From assembly GCA_965262775.1 (NCBI GenBank), contig CBDHFT010000006.1, positions 348,225 through 412,224 of the forward strand: a stretch of 64,000 nt of DNA, read 5' to 3'. Below are positions 16,472 through 24,776 of this stretch, piece by piece. Origin of the DNA: JASGCL01 sp965262775 (lineage in GTDB: Bacteria; Pseudomonadota; Alphaproteobacteria; JASGCL01). Positions within the stretch are counted from its first letter, which is position 1. The number at the start of each line of letters is the position of its first letter. Position numbers and translations under genes: made by a program. A model generated the notes under the pieces. That model was given only the letters and a program-made list of their open reading frames with translations. It made no database searches and was not told where the DNA came from.

Positions 16472-17375
16472 TTTTTTCTGGTTCATTTTGGGGGCGTTGA
16501 AAGGTAACGGGCGTTTCTTTGTTGTTTTTATCAATAAGCACGATATTGGATTGATTGGCGCGTTGTAATATTTTTTCGCGCGCAATTTTTTCACGCTCCA
16601 GCAATATCAAACCCTCTTTGCTTTTATCAAAACTGGGGGCATTGCCTGTTTTTTTATCCAACAATTTTATAACATGCACCAAGCCTTGGCTTTTAACGGG
16701 GGCATTGGTAAATTCATTTTTGTTCAACGATGCCACCACCAGGGCCAAGCTGGGTGGCAATTGTTCGGCACTAACAAAACCCATGTCGCCGCCTTGCGCC
16801 GATTTGTTAAGGCTATATTTTTTGGCAAGGCTGGCAAAGGACGCGCCCGATTTTAGCTGTTTGATGATATTCACCGCTTCGGCCTCGCTCGAAACCACAA
16901 TGATTGCGGGGCGGTAAAGCACGGGTTGGGCGCGGGCATTAAGAAAGCTTTGATAGGTCGCCCGCCATTCCTTATCGCTTTTATTGGGAACGATTAATTG
17001 GCTACGCCACGCCGCTATCATCATTTCTTTTTTATAATTGGCCAGGTCAACCGCCGATTGTTTGGCCAGGTTATTTATTTGCTGGTTAATATTTTCATCG
17101 CGGTCCAATTTTTTTTCAACAGCCCATTCAAAACTTAATTGTTGCGCAATGATGTCGTTGACGGCTTGGTTATATAATTTTTCTTGATTTTTTTCGCCGT
17201 CGCGTGCGGCAAGAATTTTCATGGCCTGCACGATAGCCGATTGCCGAATTTCTTGTTGGTTGATTCTCAACACCACGGGGTCGGCGGCATTATCACTGGC
17301 GCCGCTGGCCACGCCACCGCCCGCCGCCAGCCCAAGCAATAATATAAAGGCAAATATACAAAATTTTTTCTTCAT
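16458..17375 (-). CDS. Periplasmic peptidyl-prolyl isomerase, parvulin (PpiC/SurA) type
   Basis: A secreted foldase. A signal peptide occupies residues 1-26 (MKKKFCIFAFILLLGLAAGG, cut near GVASGA). The N-terminal SurA-like chaperone helices follow (about 35-150), then one parvulin domain, residues about 157-245, with VVSSEAEAVNIIKQLKSGASFASLAKKYSL, the QGGDMGFVSAEQLPP motif and a closing VHVIKLLDKK strand. A charged 60-residue C-terminal helix and tail end the protein. Its ATG overlaps the stop of the upstream pseudouridine synthase (ATGA), so the two are translationally coupled. Most alphaproteobacteria have such a gene by argJ. Confidence 0.9.
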   Translation of the reverse strand: MKKKFCIFAFILLLGLAAGGGVASGASDNAADPVVLRINQQEIRQSAIVQAMKILAARDGEKNQEKLYNQAVNDIIAQQLSFEWAVEKKLDRDENINQQINNLAKQSAVDLANYKKEMMIAAWRSQLIVPNKSDKEWRATYQSFLNARAQPVLYRPAIIVVSSEAEAVNIIKQLKSGASFASLAKKYSLNKSAQGGDMGFVSAEQLPPSLALVVASLNKNEFTNAPVKSQGLVHVIKLLDKKTGNAPSFDKSKEGLILLEREKIAREKILQRANQSNIVLIDKNNKETPVTFQRPQNEPEKNDEQ

Positions 17376-18442
17376 GCCCTGTTCATACCAATTTTTGTTG
17401 GCAACAATCTAGCAAAATCGCCAGGCAAATCGCCAGCGGAATCCTTGGTAAAATAAGACAAGGGGAAGTGGGCAGGCGGCGGCGCATGGTAGGTTTTGAT
17501 GGTGGTTTTTTTGTCGCCCTGCCTGTCGTCTTGCTTTACAGCCAGTTCCAAATGTAATTCCAAAGCATGCAGCAGAAGATTATTGCCTACGATTTTGCCA
17601 AGCTCGGCGGGCAGGGGAGCCTTATCGCCATATTTCCTATCACCCACAATGGGAAACCCGACATGGGAAAGATGGGCGCGTAATTGATGTTTACGCCCGC
17701 TGAAAGGGTTGCATTGCAGCAGGTATATTTTCTTACCATCGGCATGTCTTTCGGCCAGGATTTTTACATGGGTTACAGCCGACAAACCATCGGGGTCATC
17801 GATGGAGGTCGCCGTCATTTTTTCCATGTTTTTGTGGGTGTCTTGTTTAAGCGGCGCATCGATGATGTTTGGCAATGTTGTTTCGGCGTTCGCCATGACA
17901 ACCGCCAAATAAGTTTTTTTTATGTCATGGCCATGGAATTGCGCGGTTAGGATTTGCGCCATCTCTCGCCCGCGCGCTAATATCATAACGCCCGATGTAT
18001 CCTTATCAAGGCGGTGCACCAATTTGTATGTTTGGTTGGCTTGGCCGCGCAATATATCGCGATTAATCGCCATAAGCCAATCATCAAGCGAGGTGCGAAT
18101 CCCGCTGCCCCCCTGCACGGCGAGGCCAGCAGGCTTATTAATAATTTGATAATCGCGCCGCTCAGCAATGGTAATACGCTGCAATTTTTTTAATGCTTCT
18201 TCGCCATTCATGGTTGTGGCGGTGGGTGGTGGAGCATCCATAAAATGCGGCGGGGGCAATTTTAATTTGTCATCAATTTGTAATATGTCGGTTGGCAAGA
18301 TTTTTTTGCCGTTCAATTTTACCTCCCCCTTGCGCAGCCAGGTTTGCACCAGTGGGTAGGGCAGGTGAGGGTAATGGTTTTTAAAAAACTGCTTGATGTT
18401 CAAGCCCGCCAATTTTTTATCAACCTGAATAATATGCGCCAT
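17372..18442 (-). CDS. RluA-family pseudouridine synthase (RluC/RluD-like)
   Basis: Converts specific uridines of 23S rRNA to pseudouridine. The 356-residue protein has an N-terminal S4 RNA-binding domain (about residues 14-60, VQTWLRKGEVKLNGKKILPTDILQ), then the catalytic domain with YQIINKPAGLAVQGG and the active-site motif HRLDKDTSG, catalytic Asp146. The late block CNPFSGRKHQLRAHLSHVGFPIVGDRKYG is also standard. Which uridine is modified cannot be told, though the RluC branch fits best. Its stop overlaps the ppiC start, and miaA ends 5 bases before its ATG, so the genes form a tight operon. Confidence 0.9.
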   Translation of the reverse strand: MAHIIQVDKKLAGLNIKQFFKNHYPHLPYPLVQTWLRKGEVKLNGKKILPTDILQIDDKLKLPPPHFMDAPPPTATTMNGEEALKKLQRITIAERRDYQIINKPAGLAVQGGSGIRTSLDDWLMAINRDILRGQANQTYKLVHRLDKDTSGVMILARGREMAQILTAQFHGHDIKKTYLAVVMANAETTLPNIIDAPLKQDTHKNMEKMTATSIDDPDGLSAVTHVKILAERHADGKKIYLLQCNPFSGRKHQLRAHLSHVGFPIVGDRKYGDKAPLPAELGKIVGNNLLLHALELHLELAVKQDDRQGDKKTTIKTYHAPPPAHFPLSYFTKDSAGDLPGDFARLLPTKIGMNRA

Positions 18443-18447
18443 GATAT

Positions 18448-19425
18448 TTATATTGCTTGGAAAGATGATTGCGATGGGGTTTGTTTTTCAAACAATGGCT
18501 GCAGTTGCCCACGATACCATGTTGCCTGCCGCTTGGCATATTGACGGGTTTCGATAATAATATGGTCTTGTAATTTTTCCATGGTAATATTACCTGCAAG
18601 GTAATTTTCGATGGCGTGGGCGCCGATGGTTTTTTTGATGGGTAAATCTTGATGGTTGGCTGGGGATTGGTTTAAAAAATCTTGATATTCTGCAATGGCA
18701 CCCCGCGCCAATATTTGCATGGTGCGTTGCGCGATGTTGTTTAATAACTGTTCGCGTGGCGGCGCAAGATAATAATAATCTATCTTAGCATGGGGGAAGG
18801 AATCCAAAAAACCGCCGCGTGGTTTAACCGCTTGCCAGGCCGACAATGGCTGCCCCGTCGCCATCAATATCGACAGGGCGCGGATAATTCTTGTCTTATC
18901 ATTCTTTGCCAATTTTTGCGCGGTTGCGGGGTCGTGGGCAAGCAATTGTTGATAATAGTCTTGTAATTTTTCTGGGTTGGTTGCCAAGGCTTCCATCAAA
19001 TTATTTTTTATTTCTGGGGGCACATGGGGCATGGGGCTTAGGCCCGTAAGAAAAGTTTTTATATAAAGGCCACTGCCCCCCACCAGGATAGGCAAGTGGT
19101 TTTGCGTAAAACAATTTTGCACCTCGGCCAGGGCAAGGGTTAGCCAATTGACGACATTGCTTTCTTCCTGTGCCGATAAAAAACCATAGAGCCTATGGGG
19201 GCAAATTTTTTTATCATCGGCATTGGGTTGCGCCGATAGCAGCGGCAGGTCATGATACTGCTGCAACGCGTCGGCATTGATAATAACGGGCAGGGTTGCG
19301 GCACTATTTTTTTTATCATTTTTTTGCGACAATATTTTTTTCGCCATGTCTATCGCAAATTGCGTTTTGCCCGACGCCGTGGGGCCATAGATAACGACAA
19401 TGTTATGGGTATGGGCGTGCTTCAT
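18448..19425 (-). CDS. miaA: tRNA dimethylallyltransferase MiaA
   Basis: MiaA adds the isopentenyl group to A37 of tRNAs reading UNN codons. The 325-residue protein has the P-loop GPTASGKT (residues 14-21), INADALQQYHDLPLLSAQP, VGGSGLYIKTFLTGLSPMP and the C-terminal IGAHAIENYLAGNI and ETRQYAKRQATWYRG blocks. Usual DSMQVY is DALQQY here. It lies between ftsY and the pseudouridine synthase on the same strand, 5 bases from the latter. Together with mtaB, cca and tsaD, this window carries several tRNA-maturation genes. Confidence 0.94.
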   Translation of the reverse strand: MKHAHTHNIVVIYGPTASGKTQFAIDMAKKILSQKNDKKNSAATLPVIINADALQQYHDLPLLSAQPNADDKKICPHRLYGFLSAQEESNVVNWLTLALAEVQNCFTQNHLPILVGGSGLYIKTFLTGLSPMPHVPPEIKNNLMEALATNPEKLQDYYQQLLAHDPATAQKLAKNDKTRIIRALSILMATGQPLSAWQAVKPRGGFLDSFPHAKIDYYYLAPPREQLLNNIAQRTMQILARGAIAEYQDFLNQSPANHQDLPIKKTIGAHAIENYLAGNITMEKLQDHIIIETRQYAKRQATWYRGQLQPLFEKQTPSQSSFQAI

Positions 19426-19463
19426 TTTTTTGTAATTTTATCCGCCATTTTTTTGCGATGATA

Positions 19464-20384
19464 TTATTGCGCAAACAGGCTTTTTGCAAATTGCGCGGCA
19501 TCGAATTGATCAATGTCCTCGGGGCATTCCCCCACCCCCAGGGCATAAAGTGGCAAGCCATGTTTTTGCAGGATGGATAGCACCATCCCGCCCTTCGCCA
19601 ATCCATCCATTTTGGTTATCACCATACCCGTCAGGGGGGCGACCTTCTGAAACATTTCAACCTGGGTGCTGGCATTTTGCCCCGTGGTAGCATCCAGCGT
19701 GATAAGGCAGGCATGGGGCAGGTTGGGGTCAATTTTTTTTAATACCCTGACTATTTTTTCTAACTCCGCCATCAAATTGCTGTTGGTATGCAACCGCCCC
19801 GCGGTGTCAATCAAAACAACTTCATGCCCCTGCGCCAGGGCATGGTTGTAACCGCCGTGGGCAATGGCGGCGGGGTCGGTGCTGTTTTGTTTTTCACCAT
19901 CCCAATAATCGACTTGTAATTTTTTGGCCCAGGATATTAATTGGCTGCTGCCCGCGGCGCGAAAACTATCGCCCGCCACCAACAATGTTTTTAAACCCGC
20001 GACTTGGGCAAGGGCGGTTAATTTAGCCAGGGTGGTGGTCTTCCCCGTGCCATTGACCCCCACCATCAACAAGACCGTGGGCTTGGCGTCCGACTCCAGA
20101 GAAAACAGGTCGTCAATTTTTTTTTCAAACGGCGATATCATGGCGGTGATGATGTTGATAATTTTTGCGGTGGCATCCTCGCTCGATTCAATATTGCTGG
20201 GCAATTTATCAACAATGGTTTGCGCCAATTTTGGCGGAATATCAGCCATGATTAAGGCATCGACCAAATGGCGGGCGATATCTTGCCAATTTTTATTTCC
20301 TTTTTTGAATCCTGCCTTCAGGGCGGATGCCAATTGGTTGCCGCTGGGTTGCAGTGCCTGTTGTAATTTTTTTAAAAAACTCAT
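19464..20384 (-). CDS. ftsY: Signal recognition particle receptor FtsY
   Basis: GTPase that docks SRP-bound ribosomes at the membrane for co-translational insertion. The 306-residue form lacks the long acidic A domain and begins directly with the N domain helices. G domain motifs: G1 GVNGTGKTTTLAKL, G2-like VAGDSFRAAGSSQL, G3 DTAGRLHTNSNLM, G4 TKMDGLAKGG, and the closing GVGECPEDIDQFDAAQFAKSLF. G2 usually reads DTFRAAA; DSFRAAG here is a mild variant. It sits between mtaB (50 bases) and miaA (38 bases) in the same direction. Confidence 0.95.
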   Translation of the reverse strand: MSFLKKLQQALQPSGNQLASALKAGFKKGNKNWQDIARHLVDALIMADIPPKLAQTIVDKLPSNIESSEDATAKIINIITAMISPFEKKIDDLFSLESDAKPTVLLMVGVNGTGKTTTLAKLTALAQVAGLKTLLVAGDSFRAAGSSQLISWAKKLQVDYWDGEKQNSTDPAAIAHGGYNHALAQGHEVVLIDTAGRLHTNSNLMAELEKIVRVLKKIDPNLPHACLITLDATTGQNASTQVEMFQKVAPLTGMVITKMDGLAKGGMVLSILQKHGLPLYALGVGECPEDIDQFDAAQFAKSLFAQ

Positions 20385-20434
20385 GGATTATTTTTTGCTG
20401 ATGTTACATAATATCGGGTGATGCCTAAAACGAA

Positions 20435-21817
20435 TTATAACACGATGTTGGCCATCAAGCCATCTTGATTGACGCCGACAATTTTGACCGATAAAATTTG
20501 ATTGGGTGAGAAGGGGGCAGAGAGATGGGGTGCAGAATCTTGAGAAAACCCATTTGCTTCATCAAGCGTCACGGTAATAAAACCAAATTGTTCATTATGC
20601 CCCGCCAATTTATCGGGGGTCACGGTTTCAACCAGCAATTGCTGCCTGTTACCAACCTGGCTTTTTTGCCATTGCAACAAATTGTTGGCGCAAACATGGC
20701 GCAATATTTGGGCGCGCTGTTTGCGGGTGGCAAGGCTAACCTTGTTTTTTATATTGGCGGCGGGGGTAAATGGCCGTTCGGAATAGGGAAAGACATGGCC
20801 AAAGACGATAGGAATTTTTTGGATAAGGTCCACCGTATCTTGGAACATCGCCTCGCTTTCGGTGGGGAAGCCAGCGATGATGTCGGCGCCGAAAACTATC
20901 GCCCCATTGGCCGCCCGTAATTTATCAACCACGGTGATGATGTCTTGGCGCAGGTGGCGGCGTTTCATCCTTTTTAAAATCAGGTCGCTGCCCGATTGCA
21001 AAGACAAATGAATATGCGGTAATAAACGCGGCTCGCTGGCAAATAATTCTATCAATTCATCGTCAATCTCGGCGGGGTCAAGCGACGACAGGCGCAAGCG
21101 CGGCAGGTTGGGCAAGGCGTCCAACAAATGGCGGATGAGGTAGGATAATTTTTTTACGCTGGATGATTCTGAATTATCCTCGCTACGCCAGCTGGCAATA
21201 TCGACCCCCGTTAAAACAATTTCTTTGAAGCCATTAGCCAACATATTTTGCGCGCTGTGAATAACATGGTCGAGGCGATGCGAACGGCTGTTGCCGCGAC
21301 CAAAGGGAATGACGCAGAAGGTGCAACGGTGATTGCAACCATTTTGGATTTCTAAAAAACCCCGACTATGGTGGGTGTCATGCGACAAAAGGTGCGGCGA
21401 GAGTTCACGCAAAGTCATGATGTCGCCAACTTGCAATTTGTCATTCGATAAACGGTTGAGATTTTTCTTGGCTTGAATTTTTTCGCCATTGCCCCACACG
21501 GCGGATACGCCCGTTATTTTTTCATAACTGGCACCGTCAATCTGCGCGGCGCAACCCGTAACAATAATTTTTTTGTCGGGGTGGGCTTTGTGTTTTTTGC
21601 GAATGGTTTGTTTCACTTGCCTTTCGGCTTCGGCGGTAACGGCGCAAGAATTGATAACAATAATATCTTTTTCGCCGCGCAATTCTTGGCGTAAGATTGC
21701 CGATTCGTGATGATTAAGGCGGCAACCGAACGATATAACCTCGGCTTCATGGCCTGCTTGGTTGCTTGGCGATTGGGGCAATTGGGGGATTTGCGGCGGA
21801 GATATTTTTTCTGTCAT
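20435..21817 (-). CDS. mtaB: tRNA-2-methylthio-N6-threonylcarbamoyladenosine synthase MtaB
   Basis: Radical-SAM methylthiotransferase that converts t6A37 to ms2t6A37. The 460-residue protein has the N-terminal UPF0004 domain with three cluster cysteines (SFGCRLN, INSCAVTAEAERQ, VTGCAAQ), the radical-SAM site GCNHRCTFCVIPFGRG, and a C-terminal TRAM domain ending in GLMANIV. The SFGCRLN start and short first domain favour MtaB over MiaB or RimO. tsaD, which supplies the t6A substrate, is at 53.7 kb. It starts 11 bases after tyrA and reads toward ftsY. Confidence 0.92.
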   Translation of the reverse strand: MTEKISPPQIPQLPQSPSNQAGHEAEVISFGCRLNHHESAILRQELRGEKDIIVINSCAVTAEAERQVKQTIRKKHKAHPDKKIIVTGCAAQIDGASYEKITGVSAVWGNGEKIQAKKNLNRLSNDKLQVGDIMTLRELSPHLLSHDTHHSRGFLEIQNGCNHRCTFCVIPFGRGNSRSHRLDHVIHSAQNMLANGFKEIVLTGVDIASWRSEDNSESSSVKKLSYLIRHLLDALPNLPRLRLSSLDPAEIDDELIELFASEPRLLPHIHLSLQSGSDLILKRMKRRHLRQDIITVVDKLRAANGAIVFGADIIAGFPTESEAMFQDTVDLIQKIPIVFGHVFPYSERPFTPAANIKNKVSLATRKQRAQILRHVCANNLLQWQKSQVGNRQQLLVETVTPDKLAGHNEQFGFITVTLDEANGFSQDSAPHLSAPFSPNQILSVKIVGVNQDGLMANIVL

Positions 21818-21828
21818 GGCTTTGAATA

Positions 21829-22815
21829 TTAATTAGTATAAAATTTTTTTCGTTGTTCGGCATCATCTATCTCTTGGCTGATGGATGGCAAGGCTTGGCG
21901 GATGGTTTTTGTCTGCCTAAACCAATTTTCTAATGTCTTGCCATCGCCCTGTTCCACGGCGGTGGTTAGGGCGGCTAGGTCATCCTTAAAACTTTCAAGT
22001 TGTTTAAGCACCGCAACCTTGTTGTTTAAAAAAATATCGCGCCACATAGTCGGGTCGGAAGCGGCGATGCGGGTGAAATCGCGCCAGCCCCCTGCGGAAT
22101 ATTTTATTACCTCCTGGCTTTGAACATTTTTTGTCGCGTTTTTTATTTGGTCTTCAAATGCCCGCGCCGTGCCCGTGATGGTGTAGGCTATAAGGTGCGG
22201 GATGTGCGAAGTAATAGCCAACACTTCATCGTGATGTTGCGGAGTCATGGCTTCAACCTTCGCCCCCACGGCTTCCCACATTTTTTTTATTTTGTCATAG
22301 GCATCCTTATCATGGTTATCGGGTGGGGTAATAATACAAAACATATCTTGAAACAAATGCGCCATGCCACTTTCGGGGCCTGAAAATTCGGTGCCCGCGA
22401 TGGGGTGGGCGGGCATAAGCCTTACCCTGTCGCTGCCATATTTTTTTGTGGCTTGTTCTATGATGGCAAGGGCCGAGCCCTTGACCGAACCAACATCTGA
22501 TAATATCACTGTTTTGTTTGAGCGGGCGAGCAAACCACCAATCTGTTCCATGACGGCACTATATTGCCCCATGGGAACACACAGGATGACGGCGTCGGTA
22601 TTTTCTATCGCCGCCATGGCATCGGTGGTGGCATGGGTGACGCATTGGACGGCTAGGCAACGTTTTGCCGTTTCTTCGCTCCTTACCAAACCGACCACTT
22701 CCTTCGCCAATTTTTTATGTAATATTGCACGCCCCAGCGAAGACCCGATGAGCCCCACCCCAACCAGGGTTATTTTTTCAAACAAATATTCTATGGTTTT
22801 ACCGTCGCTTGTCAT
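21829..22815 (-). CDS. tyrA: Prephenate dehydrogenase (TyrA/TyrC type)
   Basis: NAD(P)-dependent enzyme of tyrosine synthesis, acting on prephenate or arogenate. The 328-residue protein begins with the Rossmann motif VGVGLIGSSLGRAI, then DVGSVKGSALAII, the substrate block PAHPIAGTEFSGPESG and, later, SHIPHLIAYTITG and YSAGGWRDFTRIAASDPTMWRDIF. No chorismate mutase or ACT domain is fused. aroA, another shikimate-pathway gene, is at 59 kb. It is 11 bases upstream of mtaB and may head the long mtaB-mutT operon, or share it with eamA upstream. Confidence 0.93.
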   Translation of the reverse strand: MTSDGKTIEYLFEKITLVGVGLIGSSLGRAILHKKLAKEVVGLVRSEETAKRCLAVQCVTHATTDAMAAIENTDAVILCVPMGQYSAVMEQIGGLLARSNKTVILSDVGSVKGSALAIIEQATKKYGSDRVRLMPAHPIAGTEFSGPESGMAHLFQDMFCIITPPDNHDKDAYDKIKKMWEAVGAKVEAMTPQHHDEVLAITSHIPHLIAYTITGTARAFEDQIKNATKNVQSQEVIKYSAGGWRDFTRIAASDPTMWRDIFLNNKVAVLKQLESFKDDLAALTTAVEQGDGKTLENWFRQTKTIRQALPSISQEIDDAEQRKKFYTN

Positions 22816-22868
22816 GACAGCCTTCTAACCAAATTTGGCGATAAAAACAATCAAGGCTTTTGCGCCCT

Positions 22869-22893
22869 AGAAAAAAAAACCTAGGCTTACGCC
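22869..22893. repeat. Decayed copy of the CTAGGCTTACGCCTAG repeat
   Basis: CTAG, nine A and one C, then CTAGGCTTACGCC. The last 13 bases are identical to the core of the second repeat unit at 27315-27330. The flanking CCTAG/CTAGG bases can pair around an A/T loop. The copy overlaps the stop codon of the EamA transporter gene. Confidence 0.45.
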
Positions 22894-23798
22894 CCTCGTG
22901 CGGGCATTTTTGGTTGCTGCATTTTGCGCAATGTCCAAATACTCACCACCAGCAAGACGATGATACCGCCCAGGATAGTTTGTGGTAAGGGCGATTGACC
23001 AAGCACCCACCAAACCAAAAGTGGCCCTATCAAGGTTTCTAACATAAATATAAGCAAGGTTTCTTCTGACGAGACAAAACGCGCAGCGTAGGATGTTAAA
23101 GAAAATGATAGGGCGGTGGTCAACAAAGCGTTGATGAACATTAAACCCATTTGCGCGCTGGTGGTGGTGCCCCAACTGACGAATGGCAGAGAAAAGAAAC
23201 TGTTGCTACCCGCCAGAAGCAACACCACCAACAAAGGATGGGGGTGGTTTTTAACGGTTTGGAAAAAACTGTAATACATGGCGAGGAAGAAGGCCGCACC
23301 AAACGAACATAATGCCCCGAACAATTTTGCTTCGCGCAAATTGTCGGCCATCACCAGGGCGATGCCCAAAAAAATGCCGATGGTCGCCAGCCAATTATCA
23401 ATTGGTACTTTTTTCTTAAGGTAAAGGGCGGTGATGAGCGCGCCAATCAAGGGCGCCGATGATAGGATAATCAGATTGCTCGCCACCGTGCCATATTGCG
23501 TTCCCAAAATAAAAAAGAAGGAGGTAGCAGGGTAAATGAGGGTGATAGGATAGAATTCTTTTATTTTGGCCCAAAGCATGGCGGGGGTTTTTGCTAAGGA
23601 AGTTTTTTTGCCAAATACTTGGTGGCGATAAATAAACACCAATGGTAAAAATAATAAAACCATCATGCCGTTGCGAAAGAACATCAAATTGGCGGATGAT
23701 TGCCCCGACATTAAGATAAGCAAGGAATCGGGGGTAATAAACAACACCCCCAATATTGTTAATAATAAACCGCGACGATAGGGGGTAAGAAACTTCAT
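22887..23798 (-). CDS. EamA-family (DMT superfamily) transporter
   Basis: Ten-helix inner-membrane carrier made of two EamA repeats (about residues 8-145 and 155-295). Visible family traits are FFRNGMMVLLFLPLVFIYR, the IILSSAPLIGALITALYLKKKVPIDNWLATIGIFLGIALV end of repeat one, and the repeat-two equivalent EETLLIFMLETLIGPLLVWWVLGQSP. The substrate is unknown. Its stop codon falls inside a sequence (CTAGGCTTACGCC, 22881-22893) shared with the tandem repeat after tRNA-Ser. Same strand as comF upstream and tyrA downstream. Confidence 0.87.
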   Translation of the reverse strand: MKFLTPYRRGLLLTILGVLFITPDSLLILMSGQSSANLMFFRNGMMVLLFLPLVFIYRHQVFGKKTSLAKTPAMLWAKIKEFYPITLIYPATSFFFILGTQYGTVASNLIILSSAPLIGALITALYLKKKVPIDNWLATIGIFLGIALVMADNLREAKLFGALCSFGAAFFLAMYYSFFQTVKNHPHPLLVVLLLAGSNSFFSLPFVSWGTTTSAQMGLMFINALLTTALSFSLTSYAARFVSSEETLLIFMLETLIGPLLVWWVLGQSPLPQTILGGIIVLLVVSIWTLRKMQQPKMPARGA

Positions 23799-23869
23799 GA
23801 AGGTAGCAGGTAATAATTTTGGTTTATTTTTATTTGCTCTATCCCAAAACGGTGAAACAAGTCAAATGC

Positions 23870-24703
23870 TTAGCTACCCAATTGGGTGCGAGCGATGGAG
23901 ACGCCAATGACTTCCTTAACCCCATTTTTTTTTAACAATTCGGCCAGATGGTGCATGGTGGCGCAGGTTGTTACCACATCATCGACCAAAATAATTTTTT
24001 TATGGCGTATTTCTTCCCAGCCTGCATGGGGTTTGCTTTGCGAATTTTTCTGCTTGGTTATTTTACTATTTAAAGCAAAGGCGTTTTTTAATTGCCGCCA
24101 GCGGGCATCGCGCCCAATATTTTTTTGACTGATAGGCAGGGTGCGAATCAACAGCGACGTCAGCAATGATATGTTTATTAATTTTGATAAGGGCCTGGCC
24201 AAAACCTCGGCTTGGTTATATTTTCGTTTGAGGGTTCTTTTGATATGGCTCGGCACGGGCAAAATAAGATAATCATCGGGCTGGGTAATATATGGTTTTA
24301 ACGCGGCTGATAAATGATAAGAAAAAAATCGGCTTAGGGCTAAATCGTCAGCGTATTTTAATTTTAATATTAAGGATATCAGCGGTTCACGATAAAGGAA
24401 GGGCGCGACTATTTTATCCACCGCCAGCGGGCGTTGTTGGCAAGTGAAGCAGAGGTTAGCCAGATTATTATTTATTCGGTCGTCAGCAACGGGAACAGGC
24501 AAGGGATAGGCGCAAGCAACACAATGATGGGCGGGCAAAAACGGTAGATGAGGCCAACAATCAACGCACACCCCATGGGGTGTTTCGATATGCAGGGTTT
24601 GTTGGCACAGCGGGCATAGCGGCGTGTAAACAATACCCGCCAAACGCCGCGCCGCGCGCCGTGTTAACAACCAGCAAGACCAAAGGAAACCAAAACGGGG
24701 CAT
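23870..24703 (-). CDS. comF: ComF-family phosphoribosyltransferase-like protein
   Basis: ComF proteins are linked to DNA uptake and to processing of incoming DNA in competent bacteria, though many alphaproteobacteria keep the gene without known competence. The 277-residue protein has an N-terminal zinc ribbon (CPLCQQTL...GVCVDCW and CVACAYPL...LCFTCQQ cysteine pairs), the YREPLISLILKLKYADDLALSRFF block, the RKYNQAEVLARPLS motif and the PRPP-binding loop IILVDDVVTTCATM. All are standard. It begins 73 bases from the divergent hldE. No other competence gene is in the window. Confidence 0.9.
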   Translation of the reverse strand: MPRFGFLWSCWLLTRRAARRLAGIVYTPLCPLCQQTLHIETPHGVCVDCWPHLPFLPAHHCVACAYPLPVPVADDRINNNLANLCFTCQQRPLAVDKIVAPFLYREPLISLILKLKYADDLALSRFFSYHLSAALKPYITQPDDYLILPVPSHIKRTLKRKYNQAEVLARPLSKLINISLLTSLLIRTLPISQKNIGRDARWRQLKNAFALNSKITKQKNSQSKPHAGWEEIRHKKIILVDDVVTTCATMHHLAELLKKNGVKEVIGVSIARTQLGS

Positions 24704-24730
24704 GATTTTTGAAAGAATGAAAGAAAAGAT

Positions 24731-24759
24731 TGTTATTTAAGCGATAAAAGATTAAATAG
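24731..24759 (+). promoter_or_regulatory. Possible promoter of hldE
   Basis: TTGTTA, a 17-base spacer and TAAATA (24754-24759), 17 bases before the hldE ATG. The short leader holds AAAGAAAG as a weak ribosome site. In such A/T-rich sequence chance matches are likely. Confidence 0.35.
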
Positions 24760-24776
24760 ATTAAAGAAAGAAATCA